Of a DNA stretch of 21,896 nt, positions 1 through 7,351 are shown one piece after another (the first letter of the stretch is position 1; every line of letters begins with the position of its first letter). The notes beneath the pieces were generated by a model. That model did not search any database. It worked only from the letters and a program-made list of their open reading frames with translations, and had not been told where the DNA came from. The stretch comes from Nitrospina sp. UBA6727 (GTDB taxonomy: Bacteria > Nitrospinota > Nitrospinia > Nitrospinales > VA-1). A program made the translations under genes and the position numbers. Location: positions 72,464 through 94,359 of the forward strand of contig DKID01000004.1 in assembly GCA_002454045.1 (NCBI GenBank), written 5' to 3'.

Positions 1-169
1 CATCCAAAGCAATATCAACCTCATCAAAACCTCCAATCGTAGAATCCGTAACACTCGTAACCATTCCTGAAAGTCTCACATAACTTTTATTTTCCGCGAA
101 AACTGGAACAGAATAAAACAACAAACAAATCAAACTAGCCACGACAAACTTCAAGTTTAAACGATACAT
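1..169 (-). CDS. Exported, probable outer-membrane protein, N-terminal fragment
   Basis: Only the first 56 codons lie in the window; the rest is past the left edge. The ATG at 169 follows a strong AGGAGA ribosome binding site by a few bases. The product starts with a classical signal peptide: a basic n-region (MYRLNLK), a hydrophobic core of about 15 residues and a cleavage-like VFA|EN site near residue 25. The mature start (SYVRLSGMVTSVTDS, then GGFDEVDIALD) alternates polar and hydrophobic residues. It resembles the first strand and loop of small porin-like or Opacity/OmpW-type beta-barrels; that assignment is inferred from so little sequence. Codons are AT-rich, unlike the GC-rich gene that diverges from it at 391. 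Confidence 0.75.
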   Translation of the reverse strand, partial: MYRLNLKFVVASLICLLFYSVPVFAENKSYVRLSGMVTSVTDSTIGGFDEVDIALD

Positions 170-351
170 CTTTCTCTCCTATTCAAAGGTTTAAAACACA
201 AATGATGTTACACTCACATCGCCCTACTTCACTCCCAATTTTCTTTTTAATTCTTGAGAGCAATTCTTCTCTAATCACATCTGTTTCTATTGTTACATAA
301 TCTAGCAACTTCTACCCCAACTTTTTCAGACGGATTTTTCTATGCTATCGA

Positions 352-477
352 TAAGAACAGAGGCTTCCATTATGGAGGAAACCCGGCGGCTTGCGGAAGG
401 GGCTTGCCGTGGCGGCGCGTGAAATGTTGCGTGAAGTTTCGCGCTTGATTGAAAAATCGCGGCGGCCTCTGTTCTTA
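352..477. repeat. 13-bp perfect inverted repeat spanning the Sir2 gene start
   Basis: TAAGAACAGAGGC at 352-364 is the exact reverse complement of GCCTCTGTTCTTA at 465-477. The 100 bases between the arms hold the GGAGG ribosome binding site and all candidate start codons of the Sir2 gene. The right arm lies within coding sequence, just before the NAD-binding motif. In mRNA the arms could pair and enclose the initiation region. The left arm also sits where composition changes from AT-rich to GC-rich. Chance cannot be excluded. Confidence 0.6.
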
Positions 478-1257
478 ACCAGCGCCGGGATGAGCGCCGA
501 TTCTAACATCCCGACGTTCCGGGACAAGGACGGCTATTGGAAAAACTTTCCTCCCTTCAAAGAGAAAAATCTGGAGGCGCAGGACTTGGCGAGTCCGTGG
601 GCGTTTCGCAACGAGTTGCCGCACGCTTGGGCTTTTTACGAATGGCGGCGGCGTAACGCCCGCGCAAACCAACCGCACGAAGGATACCGCGTCATCAACA
701 AATGGCTACGGCGGCGCGACGGATTCATCCACACCACCAACACCGACGGTTTGCATTTGCGGTCGGGTTGTCGCGACGACCGCATCCTCGAAGTTCACGG
801 TTCCATGTGGCGACTGCAATGTCTCGACGTCTGCACCCGCGAGTTTTGGGAAGAGCATTCCGTTCCGCTTTGCGACTTGGACACTGCGACGATGACGGCG
901 TCGAATTATCCGGCGTGCAAAAATTGCCGGGGAATTGCGCGCCCGCACATCCTGATGTTCGGGGACGGAGAATACAGCGGGCATCCCGCGCAAGAAAAAA
1001 GTTTCGCGAGATTCGCGCAAGAGCCGCCCGACCTCGCGGTCCTCGTCGGCAGTTCCGGCGCCGTCCCGACCAACGATTACATCGCGCTTCATTTTATGGA
1101 ACGGGGAACGCCGGTCGTGAATATCAACCCGACATCCTCCGGCAACCGCATCGTCAACACGGAATATTTTCTCGAAATGAAAGGCGAGGCGGCGTTTGTG
1201 GAGTTGGAGCGAATCGCTGGCGACGACGACGGCGATGAAGAGTTGCGCCGTCGATAA
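391..1257 (+). CDS. Sir2-family NAD-dependent protein deacylase (sirtuin-like)
   Basis: Predicted cytosolic sirtuin that would remove acyl groups from lysines using NAD. Motifs run in the family order: SAGMSADSNIPTFRD (residues 31-45, the GAGxSxxSGIPxFR loop), TTNTDGLH (115-122), EVHGSMW with catalytic His136, a Cys cluster (C144, C148, C176, C179) fitting the zinc ribbon, ARPHILMFGD (183-192), and VGSSGAVPTNDYI (219-231) near the NAD ribose site. The glycine usual in SGIP is asparagine here, and TQNID is replaced by TTNTD. The 288-residue length is normal. The start is uncertain: TTG 391 lies 10 bases after GGAGGAA (374-380), GTG 409 follows GGAAGGGG, and ATG 424 gives a start just before the first helix. 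The gene stands alone, so its targets are unknown. Confidence 0.87.
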   Translation: MRKGLAVAAREMLREVSRLIEKSRRPLFLTSAGMSADSNIPTFRDKDGYWKNFPPFKEKNLEAQDLASPWAFRNELPHAWAFYEWRRRNARANQPHEGYRVINKWLRRRDGFIHTTNTDGLHLRSGCRDDRILEVHGSMWRLQCLDVCTREFWEEHSVPLCDLDTATMTASNYPACKNCRGIARPHILMFGDGEYSGHPAQEKSFARFAQEPPDLAVLVGSSGAVPTNDYIALHFMERGTPVVNINPTSSGNRIVNTEYFLEMKGEAAFVELERIAGDDDGDEELRRR

Positions 1258-1354
1258 AAATTAAGACGCCGATTTTATGTTTCCACTGGGCGTAAAATTT
1301 ATAGTATCCTCAAGCAGGTCTCGAGCAAAAATCAACGCAACCAGTTTGCCGTTT

Positions 1355-1369
1355 TTTTGCCTGGCAAAA
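1355..1369. promoter_or_regulatory. Perfect palindrome upstream of the DUF1566 gene
   Basis: TTTTGCC-T-GGCAAAA is a perfect 15-bp palindrome ending 23 bases before the ATG at 1393. A second TTTGCC at 1345-1350 could pair with the same GGCAAA arm, giving two alternative hairpins. A TATAGT hexamer (1300-1305) upstream could be a -10 element, but no good -35 is visible. An operator or leader hairpin for the following gene is possible; the role is inferred from position only. Confidence 0.3.
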
Positions 1370-1392
1370 TTATTCCGAATCAGGAGTTCGAT

Positions 1393-2028
1393 ATGCGGAT
1401 CGTGTTTTTAGCGTTAATCATTTTGTTGACCCCGGCGACTCCTTCCTTTGCTAAATGCGAACCATCCGACATTTGCGAGATGATGAAAAAGTTGGACCAC
1501 TTCTCCATCCTGAACCAATGCCCGGACGCGGCGGCTGTGCTTAAAGAATGTCGAAAAGTTAATCAGAATACGCTTGAAGAACTTTCCGCAGCCAACTTTG
1601 TCGACAACGGCGACGGGACGGTGACGGACACCATCAACAAACTTCGCTGGATTAAAAAAGGCATCATAAATAAATTGAAACTAAAAGATTCCAAAGCGTT
1701 CGCGGCGACGAAAACTTTTGCGGGAAGTTCCGATTGGCGACTACCAACGCTGTCGGAATTGAAGACGCTTATTTATTTCGAGCGCACCATCAACGCCGGC
1801 GGGAAGAAGGCGTGGATCAATCCCATCTTTGACGATGGCCTCGGCCATTATTACTGGACCACCACCACCTGCGATCAGTTGTCAGTCATAGAAGACCGCT
1901 ACCAAAAAAAAATCTGTCAGCAAGGAAAATCCGCCGCATGGCTGGTGCATTTTAACATCAACGCCATTTTCTGGTTCCACACCAGTCAGGAAAAACCGCA
2001 CACTTGGCTAGTGCAGAATGTGGAGTAA
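1393..2028 (+). CDS. Secreted DUF1566 (Lcl C-terminal domain) protein
   Basis: An exported 211-residue protein of unknown function. The ATG at 1393 follows AGGAG (1382-1386) at good spacing and opens a signal peptide ending PSFA|KC near residue 20. A short cysteine-rich segment follows (C22, C28, C43, C53; probably disulphides in the periplasm or outside). Then comes a DUF1566 domain with its hallmarks: FVDNGDGTVTD (69-79), a following conserved Trp (LRWIKKG), SSDWRLPTLSELKTLI, and YYWTTTTC near the strand that ends these domains. DUF1566 modules occur in many secreted and surface proteins, some lectin-like, but no reaction is established. The next gene starts 9 bases downstream, so the two are probably co-transcribed. 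Confidence 0.85.
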   Translation: MRIVFLALIILLTPATPSFAKCEPSDICEMMKKLDHFSILNQCPDAAAVLKECRKVNQNTLEELSAANFVDNGDGTVTDTINKLRWIKKGIINKLKLKDSKAFAATKTFAGSSDWRLPTLSELKTLIYFERTINAGGKKAWINPIFDDGLGHYYWTTTTCDQLSVIEDRYQKKICQQGKSAAWLVHFNINAIFWFHTSQEKPHTWLVQNVE

Positions 2029-2037
2029 AAGGGAGCA

Positions 2038-2268
2038 ATGATTTTATTAGAAGGAGAAATCACGGAGATCAACACTCCGCCAAACAAAGCCGACCAGTTT
2101 CGGGAACTCACCATCTGGGTACCGGAAACCGGGGAACATGTGGAGTTGACATGCTACGTTCACGATGCCAAAAAAGCCGGCATCGAGGAGGGGGACAAAG
2201 TTTCCATCAAGATTGAAAAAAAATTCGATGTCGATTCCTTGACCCGGGACTTGCTAAAACCGCAATAG
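2038..2268 (+). CDS. Small conserved-looking hypothetical protein (76 aa)
   Basis: I do not recognise this protein. The ATG at 2038 is preceded by GGGAG at normal spacing and lies 9 bases after the DUF1566 stop, which supports expression from the same mRNA. It has no signal peptide or membrane segment. The sequence alternates strand-like stretches (ILLEGEITEI, LTIWVPE, VELTCYV) with EEGDKVSIKIEKK. That last phrase is like the turn and strand of small beta-barrels (OB- or TOBE-like folds). It ends in a charged segment, SLTRDLLKPQ. Likely a small soluble cytosolic protein; the fold is a guess from pattern. A terminator-like hairpin overlaps its stop codon. Confidence 0.7.
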   Translation: MILLEGEITEINTPPNKADQFRELTIWVPETGEHVELTCYVHDAKKAGIEEGDKVSIKIEKKFDVDSLTRDLLKPQ

Positions 2269-2293
2269 GGGAAAAATCGCCGCCGCGGTTTTT
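2256..2293 (+). terminator. Probable intrinsic terminator after the 76-aa gene
   Basis: AAAACCGC (2256-2263) and GCGGTTTT (2285-2292) form a perfect 8-bp stem followed by a run of five T. The 21-base loop is long and can add minor internal pairing. The left arm overlaps the end of the 76-residue reading frame. This would end the DUF1566 transcript before thiL, but the A/U-rich lower stem makes strength uncertain. Confidence 0.45.
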
Positions 2294-2350
2294 AGTTTTC
2301 CTCGCAGCGATTAGTTTTCCTCGCGACGCCAAGTTTTCTTTGCGACACCT
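2292..2350. repeat. Three imperfect 19-20-bp tandem repeats in the thiL leader
   Basis: Units start at 2292 (TTAGTTTTCCTCGCAGCGA), 2311 (TTAGTTTTCCTCGCGACGCC) and 2331 (AAGTTTTCTTTGCGACACCT). Each has a T-rich half and a GCGAC-rich half. They fill the spacer between the terminator-like hairpin and the thiL start at 2414. No function is visible. Confidence 0.7.
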
Positions 2351-2413
2351 TACGACGCATTGCGGCACCGTGAAATTTCCGCGCGACTTCTGACACAACT
2401 AAAACCAACGTGT

Positions 2414-3427
2414 ATGAGCAAAATAAAAGCACTGGGTGAATTCGGACTCATCCACCGCCTTTCTTCGCGCTTAAAATTTCACGCGCCCGATACCATTCTC
2501 GGCATCGGCGATGACTGCGCGGTTTACCCCGTTACGTCGGGGACGAATGAAGTCATCACCACCGACGCGTTGGTCGAGGACGTCCATTTCAAACTTTCCG
2601 CAACAACTCCCGAAGCACTCGGTCGAAAAGCATTGTCCGTCAACCTCAGCGACATCGCGGCGATGGGCGCGACGCCGCAAAGAGCGATGGTGACGATTGG
2701 CGTTTCGAAAAAAATTTCCGCGTCTTTTCTCGACAGACTTTATGGCGGATTTGATTCAATATGCAATCAGTTCAAAGTGGAACTTGTCGGCGGCGACACC
2801 GTCTCTTCCCCAAAATGTTTTTTCATAAATGTTTCGGTCATAGGGAAAATAAACCCCAAGCGCGTGTTCACCCGCCACGGCGCGAGACGAGGCGATCTCA
2901 TTTTCGTGACGGGAACACTCGGCGATTCAAGTCTGGGCATGAAACTGTTGCACAGAAAAAAACGGCGGGCTTCGTCCAAAGATTACGAGTTTCTGATTGC
3001 GAGACATCTAAATCCCACGCCGAGAATCCAGGAAGCCAGCATCCTGGCTCGTTCAAAGATAGACATCACTGCGATGATAGATATTAGTGATGGGTTGGTG
3101 CAGGACTTGTATCATATTTGCAAAGCGTCCAACGTGGGCGCGCGGATTCAGGAAGATCGGCTACCGCAGTCCGCGGCGTTTTCACGCGCTTGCAATCGGA
3201 ACCAGATTGATCCTTTCCCATTCCTTTTGAATGGCGGAGAGGATTATGAATTGCTATTTACTTTGCCACCTGATGGTGTTAGAAATCTAAAAAGGCAATT
3301 TTCAAAGGCCAACGTGCTTATTACGCAAATCGGGGAAATCGCTCTCAAACCAAAAAAAGTGTTCCTTGAAAAGAGCGATGGAAGAAGTAAATTTCTTCCG
3401 GATTCGGAAGGCTTCAATCATTTTTAA
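2414..3427 (+). CDS. thiL: Thiamine-monophosphate kinase
   Basis: ThiL phosphorylates thiamine monophosphate with ATP to make the cofactor thiamine diphosphate, the last step of the pathway, in the cytosol. The 337-residue length is usual. Family motifs are intact: ALGEFGLI at the start, GIGDDCAV (30-37), TTDALVEDVHF (49-59), LSVNLSDIAAMGATP with the metal-binding Asp (74-88), VGGDTVSS (125-132), FVTGTLGDSSLGM, IDISDGLVQDL and NGGEDYELLFT. The ATG at 2414 puts the N-terminus where the family begins, although no convincing ribosome binding site precedes it. An upstream start near 2360 would add 18 unrelated residues. No other thiamine gene is in the window, so the gene is isolated from its pathway. 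Confidence 0.95.
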   Translation: MSKIKALGEFGLIHRLSSRLKFHAPDTILGIGDDCAVYPVTSGTNEVITTDALVEDVHFKLSATTPEALGRKALSVNLSDIAAMGATPQRAMVTIGVSKKISASFLDRLYGGFDSICNQFKVELVGGDTVSSPKCFFINVSVIGKINPKRVFTRHGARRGDLIFVTGTLGDSSLGMKLLHRKKRRASSKDYEFLIARHLNPTPRIQEASILARSKIDITAMIDISDGLVQDLYHICKASNVGARIQEDRLPQSAAFSRACNRNQIDPFPFLLNGGEDYELLFTLPPDGVRNLKRQFSKANVLITQIGEIALKPKKVFLEKSDGRSKFLPDSEGFNHF

Positions 3428-3470
3428 GTTCGACTAAATTGCTTGTCGCTACCGAAACTTGCGGATTGCC

Positions 3471-3502
3471 AAATCGAGTTATAGAGTTATTCGATTTATA
3501 AG
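3471..3502 (+). promoter_or_regulatory. Inverted repeat with possible -10 element before the CNNM pair
   Basis: AAATCGA (3471-3477) and TCGATTT (3491-3497) are perfect inverted arms around a 13-base loop that repeats GTTAT. A TATAAG hexamer (3497-3502) overlaps the right arm and could be a -10 box about 30 bases before the TTG start at 3534. No good -35 is seen, so a regulator-dependent promoter or simple coincidence are both possible. Confidence 0.3.
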
Positions 3503-3533
3503 CGCCAGCCAGGCTTGAGGTTTCTTAAAGATT

Positions 3534-4838
3534 TTGGATGATTCATTATTTGCCCGTTCACTGTTACTGGTTTTTCTGCTCTTGTGTTCGGCGTTTTTTT
3601 CCGCCTGTGAAGTCGCCTATTTCTCTCTAAACTCTCTGCAACTTAACGAGATGTCAGAGAAAAAAGGGCGCTTAGGTCGACTAGTAAATTCCCTCCTGAA
3701 CAAGCCGCGCGAACTACTTATCACTATTTACATCGGCAACGAGTTCGTCAACATCGCCATATCCGTCATCGTCACCTCCGTCGCCATCACCCTATTCGGG
3801 AACATCGGCGTAGGCGTAGCGATTGGATTCAGCACCATGCTGCTGCTGATTTTCGGCGACATCATCCCGAAGAGCATTTCAATTAAGTTTGCTCAGCCTT
3901 ACGCCTTGTTCTCCGCGTACCCTTTGCAAGGCTTTGCCAGACTCGTCCAGCCCGCGCAAAAATTGTTCACCGCGTGGACAGAAAAAATCATCGGTCCCAT
4001 GGGACCACCCCGGAGCACTAAAGAATCCGCCATCACCGATGAGGATTTTCGCACCATGGTTCAGGTCAGCCAAGGCGAAGGTGTCATCGATTCCGACGAG
4101 CAAGAGTTGATCCAGAATGTTATCGAGTTTGGCGACACGACCGTCGGGGAAATCATGACGCCGAAGATAGATATGTTCACCGTCAACATCGAGGACAGTT
4201 TGGATGACATCCTGCCGCGGATTACAGAAAATTTTTATTCCCGCGTTCCCGTATACGGCGTCGGCGAAAAAGAAATCGTCGGCGTTTTGTTCACCAAAGA
4301 TCTGACGCGACTCAAACATTTGCATCGGGAGAAAGTTAACTTGAAAAGTATTCTGCATCCCACCATTTCAGTTCCGCAGTCAAAAAAGATCAAAGAAATG
4401 TTGGAAGAGTTTCGGAAACTGAAACGGCATCTAGCCACCGTGCTGGACGAGTATGGAAGCGTCTGCGGGCTGGTCACGCTGGAAGATATTATCGAAGAAC
4501 TGGTCGGTGAGATTGACAGTGAAATGCGACAGGATGAACTGCCGTTGAAAAAACTCGATGAAAATCATTTTCGCATTTTGGGCACATACAGCATGGCAGA
4601 ACACAATGAATATTTTCAGAGCGATTTGCCGCAGGATGAGTACGGCACGGTCGGCGGTTATGTTTTCGGATTGTTCGGAAGAATCCCGCGTTCGGGCGAA
4701 TCGACCACTATCGACAGGTTTAAGTTTCGCGTCGAAAAGATGAGGGGGTCGAGAATCTTGGGCCTCCACCTCACCCTTTTGAGCCGCCCTTCCCCTCCAT
4801 CGCCCGAGGAAGAACAAGAGAAAGTTCAGGACAACTGA
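3534..4838 (+). CDS. CNNM/CorC-type membrane protein (DUF21-CBS-CorC), first copy
   Basis: A 434-residue inner-membrane protein of the CNNM/CorC (formerly HlyC/CorC) family, linked in other organisms to Mg2+ (or Co2+) efflux. An N-terminal DUF21 region (about 1-180) has three or four membrane segments. A Bateman pair of CBS domains (about 195-325; note GVLFTKDLTRL and DEYGSVCGLVTLEDIIEELVG in pieces) would sense nucleotides. A C-terminal transporter-associated domain (about 335-415) carries DEYGTVGGYVFGLFGRIP. The DUF21 signatures diverge: the usual FFSGSE is FFSACE, and GEIIPK is GDIIPK. The only in-frame start after an upstream stop (3516) is TTG 3534, with GAGG at a rather long distance. 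Its stop overlaps the next start, so the pair should be coupled. Naming it haemolysin would be misleading. Confidence 0.88.
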   Translation: MDDSLFARSLLLVFLLLCSAFFSACEVAYFSLNSLQLNEMSEKKGRLGRLVNSLLNKPRELLITIYIGNEFVNIAISVIVTSVAITLFGNIGVGVAIGFSTMLLLIFGDIIPKSISIKFAQPYALFSAYPLQGFARLVQPAQKLFTAWTEKIIGPMGPPRSTKESAITDEDFRTMVQVSQGEGVIDSDEQELIQNVIEFGDTTVGEIMTPKIDMFTVNIEDSLDDILPRITENFYSRVPVYGVGEKEIVGVLFTKDLTRLKHLHREKVNLKSILHPTISVPQSKKIKEMLEEFRKLKRHLATVLDEYGSVCGLVTLEDIIEELVGEIDSEMRQDELPLKKLDENHFRILGTYSMAEHNEYFQSDLPQDEYGTVGGYVFGLFGRIPRSGESTTIDRFKFRVEKMRGSRILGLHLTLLSRPSPPSPEEEQEKVQDN

Positions 4839-6076
4839 TGGATTTCGCAACAGTCGTCATACTGGTATTTTTGGGAATACTGATGGAAGCGTTTTTTTCC
4901 GGTTCCGAAATCGGGATGGTTTCCGTCAACCGAATAAAGATGAAAAAGATGGCCGAAGATGGGGACTCGGCCGCGCGGTCTATCTTGAAGTTGCTCGAAA
5001 ATCCCGAGCGGTTCTTCGCCACAACCTCGCTGGGAACCAACCTGACGATGGTGACCAGCACCACGATATTCACCGCTTTCATGGTTACTCATTTTGGAAA
5101 TTCCGGCGAGTGGATAGCCATGATAATTATTTCGCCGCTGATATTTTTCGGGGGGGAGATCATTCCAAAAGTTATATTTCAACACCGCGCGGATTCCATC
5201 ATGTTGTTCATGGTTTATCCGCTGATTTTTTTCTGCAAGATATTATCTCCGCTTACAACATGGTTATCAAAAACGTCTGCGAAATTCACCGGTGCAGAAC
5301 ACAAAACTTTTAGCCGCGATCAACTTCAACGCGCTTTGAGTTTGGAATCGAAGACCATGGATTTAGGAGTGACGGAAAAAAAAATCATTCACAACATTTT
5401 CAATTTCGGCGAACTTCGGGCGGAACATTGCATGGTGCCTCTCATTCACATGACCACATTGAAAGACACCGCCACGCTGACGGAGGCTTATGGTGTCGCA
5501 AACGAATCCGGTTTTTCCAGAATACCTATTTTCCATGAACGGATATACAACCTCATCGGGATTTTAAATACCTTTGACCTGCTTGATCAGCCTGCTGATG
5601 ACACGCCGATTACCGACCTCATCCGCCCCGCCTATTATGTTCCCCCCAACAAAAAGGTGGACGACCTCCTTAAGGAACTTCAGCAAAGAGGCTTGCACAT
5701 CGCCATCGTGGTGGACGAATATGGAGGATGCATCGGATTGATAACGATTGAAGATTTGCTCGAAAAAATTGTCGGAGAGATTGAGGATGAATACGACAAG
5801 CCCGAGAAAACCTACGAACATTACGCGGACGGCGGATACCTCGTAGATGGAAACACCGAGATAAGCGTTCTCAACGACAGCCTAAACTGGGACATTCCAT
5901 GTGGCGACTTCGAGACCGTGGCGGGGTTGACCATCGACAAGCTGGAAAGAATCCCAAACCCAGGCGACCAGATTGTAGTCGGGCTTTATCGAATGACGGT
6001 GAAGGAAGCCAGCAAGCGAAAAATACAAGCCATCATCATACGCAAACTAGACCCCCCGCCAAAGCAACCGAAGTGA
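4838..6076 (+). CDS. CNNM/CorC-type membrane protein (DUF21-CBS-CorC), second copy
   Basis: A 412-residue paralogue of the preceding gene with the same order: DUF21 membrane domain (about 1-170), CBS pair (about 190-320; VDEYGGCIGLITIEDLLEKI), and CorC-associated domain (about 330-400; FETVAGLTIDKLERIPNPGD). It keeps the canonical DUF21 motifs FFSGSEIGMVSVNR and GGEIIPK, so it is the more conventional copy. The start ATG overlaps the previous stop as TGATG, which favours translational coupling and roughly equal amounts. CNNM proteins work as dimers, so a mixed dimer of the two products is plausible, but this is inference. Proposed role: divalent-cation, probably Mg2+, transport. The gene ends 19 bases before the convergent J-domain gene. 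Confidence 0.9.
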   Translation: MDFATVVILVFLGILMEAFFSGSEIGMVSVNRIKMKKMAEDGDSAARSILKLLENPERFFATTSLGTNLTMVTSTTIFTAFMVTHFGNSGEWIAMIIISPLIFFGGEIIPKVIFQHRADSIMLFMVYPLIFFCKILSPLTTWLSKTSAKFTGAEHKTFSRDQLQRALSLESKTMDLGVTEKKIIHNIFNFGELRAEHCMVPLIHMTTLKDTATLTEAYGVANESGFSRIPIFHERIYNLIGILNTFDLLDQPADDTPITDLIRPAYYVPPNKKVDDLLKELQQRGLHIAIVVDEYGGCIGLITIEDLLEKIVGEIEDEYDKPEKTYEHYADGGYLVDGNTEISVLNDSLNWDIPCGDFETVAGLTIDKLERIPNPGDQIVVGLYRMTVKEASKRKIQAIIIRKLDPPPKQPK

Positions 6077-6095
6077 ATGAGGAAACTTCATCCCC

Positions 6096-6818
6096 TTAAA
6101 TTTTTCTAACCTTTTCCAGTTCCTGATAAGCAGACTGAATTTCAAGAAACCTCGTGTGGGCGTGCTGAATCTTTTCTTCATCCTCGCTGGAAACTCGGTC
6201 GGGATGATGTTGACTGGCCATTTTTCGGTAAGCTTTTTTGACTTCATCGTTTGAGGCGTTGGAAGAAATCTCTAAAATATGGTACGGGGTTTTCAAGGGA
6301 TGGAGCGAGCACTTCTCCCTGACTTCGTTATGTTTTTCATAAGACACCCCCAATACCAATCCGATATTTTTTATTACGGATTGAGTTTCATCGCTCAGAA
6401 TATTTTCAACCAAGGAAACCTGATAGCACAGGGCAAGAAGCAAAAGATTGTAATTGCCCCGGCAAGATTTTTTATACCCTTCCACAAACTGAACGATGTC
6501 GGGTTTTTTCGACTGAACTTTTTCCATCAACCGATCAAGATGTTGTAAATCCACAGAGTCATAGCCGAGATTCTTCGTAAAGAATTTATGTATCACGCCC
6601 ACTTTTTTTTGGCTTAACGGTCCCGACTCCACGCCAACGCGGGTTAGAATAACGACCAGACACGAAACAAATTCCCCTCGATGGACAATGCCGGGCAAGC
6701 TGTCCTGTAATTTCTTCTGAAACTTTTTACCGAGGAAATGTTCAATAGTCCCCCCGACAACGGCGCCCAAAGGACCGCCGCGCAAAAAACCCAAGCCTGC
6801 ACCCACCCACCACGGCAT
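6096..6818 (-). CDS. DjlA-like co-chaperone (TerB-like domain plus C-terminal J domain)
   Basis: A 240-residue protein with a J domain at its C-terminus (about 175-240): YHILEISSNASNDEVKKAYR, then HPD at 205-207, the tripeptide that stimulates DnaK ATPase. The middle (about 40-160) is an acidic helical region typical of TerB/DjlA proteins, including RGEFVSCLVVILTRVG. The N-terminus (GAGLGFLRGGPLGAVVGG) is a glycine-rich amphipathic stretch. It may insert in or lie on the membrane, where E. coli DjlA has a true transmembrane helix. It probably recruits DnaK to some client, which is unknown. It diverges from the Dabb gene across 82 bases. Its composition is more AT-rich than the flanking genes. 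Confidence 0.85.
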   Translation of the reverse strand: MPWWVGAGLGFLRGGPLGAVVGGTIEHFLGKKFQKKLQDSLPGIVHRGEFVSCLVVILTRVGVESGPLSQKKVGVIHKFFTKNLGYDSVDLQHLDRLMEKVQSKKPDIVQFVEGYKKSCRGNYNLLLLALCYQVSLVENILSDETQSVIKNIGLVLGVSYEKHNEVREKCSLHPLKTPYHILEISSNASNDEVKKAYRKMASQHHPDRVSSEDEEKIQHAHTRFLEIQSAYQELEKVRKI

Positions 6819-6900
6819 ATATGATTTTCCGATTACGTTATGAAACCCGGCACTATATCACAGACATAGTTCCGCAATTCCCTGAGTAAGGAGGCAACTG

Positions 6901-7191
6901 ATGGTCAAGCATATCGTTATGTTCAAACTTGCAGAGAAGAGTACAGAAAATCTAAACCAAGCCGTTGCAACTCTTAACAGCTTGCGAGGAAATATTGAAA
7001 GCCTAAAGTTTATAGAAATAGGAATAGATTTTTTAAACTCGGAGAGAAGCCACGATATCGTGCTTACAGCTTTTTTTAACGACCGCGAAGGATTAAAAAC
7101 TTATGCCGCGCATAAAAACCATTTACCCGTTGTAGAAAAAATGCGTTCCCTTTGCTCTTCATCCATTGTTGTAGATTATGAAAGTGAATAA
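6901..7191 (+). CDS. Dabb (stress-responsive alpha/beta-barrel) domain protein
   Basis: A 96-residue single-domain protein with the Dabb signature: MVKHIVMFKL at the start, a central helix region, then HDIVLTAFFNDREGLKTYAAH with HLPVVEKM and a final strand ending VVDYE. Dabb proteins form dimeric ferredoxin-like barrels. Some are enzymes (for example olivetolic acid cyclase in plants), but bacterial members are mostly uncharacterised. The start is clear, since AAGGAGG sits at ideal spacing before ATG 6901. It is monocistronic and no catalytic partner is nearby. Confidence 0.87.
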   Translation: MVKHIVMFKLAEKSTENLNQAVATLNSLRGNIESLKFIEIGIDFLNSERSHDIVLTAFFNDREGLKTYAAHKNHLPVVEKMRSLCSSSIVVDYESE

Positions 7192-7226
7192 AAAATTTTC
7201 CATTTTCACCCCATGCAAATAAACTA

Positions 7227-7255
7227 TTGCACTTTATTTTTTCAAGTGCTAGAGT
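7227..7255 (+). promoter_or_regulatory. Candidate promoter of the dksA-like gene
   Basis: TTGCAC (7227-7232) and TAGAGT (7250-7255) are separated by exactly 17 bases, a sigma-70-like layout with moderate matches (3/6 and 4/6). A 6-bp inverted repeat, GCACTT/AAGTGC, fills most of the spacer and could bind a regulator. It predicts a leader of about 90 bases, which contains a small CGGGG...CTCCCG hairpin (7289-7309). Confidence 0.4.
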
Positions 7256-7351
7256 CCCAAGAATTTTTATCCAGACTTGGATGCAACGCGGGGTGTTGAG
7301 TTACTCCCGAATGAATTTATTTTAGAGTTCCTTGATACAGGAGATTCGGCA

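Noticed and set aside
702..1238. A 178-residue arginine-rich frame overlapping the Sir2 gene
   Set aside because: It is a shifted-frame shadow in GC-rich sequence; the Sir2 motifs fix the true frame.
3534..6076. Haemolysin genes
   Set aside because: DUF21-CBS-CorC proteins are often named so in databases, but they belong to the CNNM/CorC ion-transport family.
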